A DNA stretch of 7,298 bases from Caldilineaceae bacterium (GTDB lineage Bacteria > Chloroflexota > Anaerolineae > Caldilineales > Caldilineaceae). The notes beneath the pieces are model-generated. The model did not search any database. It saw only the letters and a program-made list of their open reading frames with translations, and was not told where the DNA came from. Both the position numbers and the translations under genes were made by a program. Shown piece by piece: positions 6,216 through 7,298 of the stretch (position 1 is the first letter of the stretch; every line of letters starts with the position of its first letter). The stretch spans positions 1-7,298 of the forward strand of contig JAHEML010000175.1 in the NCBI GenBank assembly GCA_024643705.1, read 5' to 3'.

Positions 6216-6851
6216 ATGACCAGACTTGTGATTGGCCTGACCGGCAATATCGCAACAGGCAAAAGCACGATTTTGCATTACCTGGCAGAAAAAGGCGCGT
6301 CCATCGTCGACGCCGACAAGCTAGCCCATCGGGTGATGGAACCGGGCGGCACTGCCTACGAAGCGGTCGTCCACAGCTTTGGGCGGGAGATCCTCAACGA
6401 GGACAATACCATCAACCGCAAAAAGCTGGGCGACATCGTCTTCTCCGATACATCGGCCTTGGGCCGACTGGAGAAACTGGTTCACCCAAAGGTCTTTGAT
6501 CTGGGAAACCAGGAGATCGAGAACGCCCAATCGCCTCTCGTCATATTGGAAGCCATCAAACTGCTTGAAGCTGGACTGATGGTTACACTGTGTGACGAAG
6601 TCTGGGTGGTGATCTCCAGCTTTGCCAGCCAGCTACGTCGTTTGATGGACAACCGAGGCATGGACGAAGCCAAAGCCCAGCGGATCATTGGCATTCAACC
6701 ACCTCAGGCCGCCAAAGTGAATCAGGCCGATCGGGTGATCGAGAACAACGGCGCGCTGGATGATCTGTATACTCAATTGGACGCCATTTGGGTTGATTTG
6801 ACCCGCCGCTACCCGGTGCAAATGTCGGCTTTGCAGGTCATTGGCGAATAG
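6216..6851 (+). CDS. coaE: Dephospho-CoA kinase
   Basis: This 211-residue P-loop kinase catalyses the last step of coenzyme A synthesis, phosphorylating the 3'-hydroxyl of the ribose of dephospho-CoA with ATP. Visible: GLTGNIATGKST at 7-18 with the P-loop lysine K16; DAD at 32-34, with the catalytic Asp expected here; HP at 90-91; the R-rich LID-like segment about 137-148 (FASQLRRLMDNR); Q161; and ADRVIENNG at 171-179, the conserved 'AD.vi.N.g' end motif. Length is normal. The middle reads SPLVILEAIKLLEAG rather than the common 'iPLLfE' form, a variation rather than a defect. The ribosome-binding site is not ideal: AGGAG (6196-6200) is 15 bases from the ATG, while GGA (6205-6207) is 8 away. 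A dispersed repeat lies just upstream. It is followed after 10 bases by a small membrane-protein gene that is probably co-transcribed. Confidence 0.95.
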   Translation: MTRLVIGLTGNIATGKSTILHYLAEKGASIVDADKLAHRVMEPGGTAYEAVVHSFGREILNEDNTINRKKLGDIVFSDTSALGRLEKLVHPKVFDLGNQEIENAQSPLVILEAIKLLEAGLMVTLCDEVWVVISSFASQLRRLMDNRGMDEAKAQRIIGIQPPQAAKVNQADRVIENNGALDDLYTQLDAIWVDLTRRYPVQMSALQVIGE

Positions 6852-6861
6852 AGGTAGTCAA

Positions 6862-7053
6862 ATGGATAATCTCAAACGATTTTGGAACGAACACCCGGCT
6901 CTGTCCAATTGGGTTGTATTGGCGGTGGGTATGGTGATCATTCTCATCTTTAGCGCCCGACAGGTAGGCTTTGAGCCAGGCCAATGGACAGCACTTGTGG
7001 GCGCAACCATAGGCTTGGCGGGTCTTTGTGCCTGGATTCTAAACTGGGAATAA
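6862..7053 (+). CDS. Small two-helix membrane protein of unknown function
   Basis: This 63-residue protein is one I do not recognise by family. The N-terminus is short and polar (MDNLKRFWNEHPALSN). It is followed by a hydrophobic helix at about 17-32 (WVVLAVGMVIILIFSA), a short loop with Q34, E38 and P39, and a second helix at about 42-60 (WTALVGATIGLAGLCAWIL), ending NWE. Two short membrane segments with a tight loop suggest an inner-membrane hairpin protein. The ATG at 6862 is chosen over the upstream in-frame ATG at 6841, which lies inside coaE, because GAGG (6851-6854) sits seven bases before it; that site overlaps the coaE stop (6849-6851), pointing to translational coupling. Function cannot be inferred from the neighbours. 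Confidence 0.75.
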   Translation: MDNLKRFWNEHPALSNWVVLAVGMVIILIFSARQVGFEPGQWTALVGATIGLAGLCAWILNWE

Positions 7054-7110
7054 CGGTTTGTACCCGTTCGGACACAATCAGCAATGAAAATGGCCCACGG
7101 TGTTCACGGA

Positions 7111-7167
7111 TGCTATTGTATCCGCAGAAAACTGCCCAATCCGTGTTATCCGCGTTCTATTTTGAGT
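7111..7167 (+). repeat. Dispersed ATCCG-type repeat, copy 2 (upstream of dnaJ)
   Basis: This 57-bp relative of 6144-6193 has TATCCGCA (7119-7126), AAAACTGCC, and two tandem 9-bp units ATCCGTGTT (7139-7147) and ATCCGCGTT (7148-7156), then CTATTTTGAGT. It ends 25 bases before the dnaJ ATG. CACGGAT at 7105-7111 is the exact reverse complement of ATCCGTG at 7139-7145, so this copy can fold into a long-looped hairpin. Confidence 0.75.
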
Positions 7168-7192
7168 CGGTTGAACAATTTTTGAGGAACTG

Positions 7193-7298
7193 ATGGACAA
7201 ACAAGATTATTACGAAACACTAGGTGTGGAGCGCAACGCCGATGATGCCGGGATGAAAAAGGCTTTTCGCAAATTGGCCCAGCAATATCACCCGGATG
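7193..7298 (+). CDS. dnaJ: DnaJ-type (Hsp40) co-chaperone, N-terminal J-domain (3' end outside window)
   Basis: The first 35 residues are an N-terminal J-domain: DYYETLGVERNADD at 5-18, helix II MKKAFRKLAQQYH at 21-33, and the HPD tripeptide at 33-35 that stimulates the DnaK ATPase. The start at 7193 is supported by GAGG (7184-7187) five bases upstream and by the J-domain beginning at residue 5. J-proteins deliver unfolded clients to DnaK. The window ends just after HPD, so the Gly/Phe-rich region, zinc fingers and C-terminal domains cannot be seen; DnaJ proper, a CbpA-type protein or another J-domain protein are all possible. No CIRCE operator is seen upstream; instead a dispersed repeat occupies the region before the ribosome-binding site. 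Confidence 0.88.
   Translation, partial: MDKQDYYETLGVERNADDAGMKKAFRKLAQQYHPD

Noticed and set aside
7052..7068. Possible terminator AACGG/CCGTT after the small membrane-protein gene
   Set aside because: Only a 5-bp stem that includes the stop codon, with no T-run after it.
7054..7192. CIRCE heat-shock operator upstream of dnaJ
   Set aside because: Looked for TTAGCACTC-type arms with a 9-bp spacer; none present.
1..7298. CRISPR array, insertion sequence, phage or defence island
   Set aside because: No regularly spaced repeats, no transposase or integrase frames, no terminal inverted repeats with target duplications, and the genes are ordinary metabolic or housekeeping families.

Overview
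This is a moderately GC-rich bacterial stretch with tightly packed genes. The gene mix is a cytochrome P450, a sialidase-type beta-propeller, a fold-type I aminotransferase, a PdxA-family dehydrogenase, an ABC-F ATPase, dephospho-CoA kinase, a small membrane protein and a DnaJ start. Together with a CoaE whose central segment is unlike the proteobacterial form, this would suit a Chloroflexota (Anaerolineae/Caldilineae-like) genome. That placement is inferred from gene content and general sequence character and was not tested by alignment.

Layout: (1) 1-249 is the C-terminal end of a cytochrome P450 (+), followed by a hairpin-plus-T-run terminator in an 80-bp convergent gap. (2) 330-1472 is a sialidase-fold protein (-). 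(3) A 73-bp divergent spacer with a near-perfect 17-bp tandem repeat separates it from (4) a PLP-dependent aminotransferase (+, 1546-2718), which meets (5) a pdxA-family gene (-, 2729-3733) tail to tail with only 10 bp between the stops. (6) 3734-4128 is the only long non-coding stretch. It holds a readable sigma-70-type promoter for each flanking gene, pointing outwards, and some leader structure. (7) 4129-6096 is an ABC-F ATPase (+). (8) A 119-bp gap with one copy of a short dispersed repeat leads to coaE (+, 6216-6851), then a 63-residue two-helix membrane protein (+, 6862-7053). (9) A second copy of the same repeat precedes the start of a dnaJ-type gene (+, from 7193), which runs off the window.

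Working together: coaE and the small membrane protein look co-transcribed and probably translationally coupled, because the ribosome-binding site overlaps the coaE stop codon. ABC-F, coaE, the small protein and dnaJ all read the same way, and the first and last of these are linked to translation and protein folding. The left half is a set of unrelated metabolic genes in alternating orientation; no shared pathway can be argued from the sequence beyond the fact that the aminotransferase needs PLP and PdxA belongs to a vitamin-B6-related family. I see no CRISPR array, transposase, tRNA or rRNA, phage gene or obvious defence system. The least-explained material is non-coding: the ATCCG-type repeat placed just upstream of two start codons, the 17-bp tandem repeat between the divergent genes, and the hairpin directly downstream of the ABC-F promoter.
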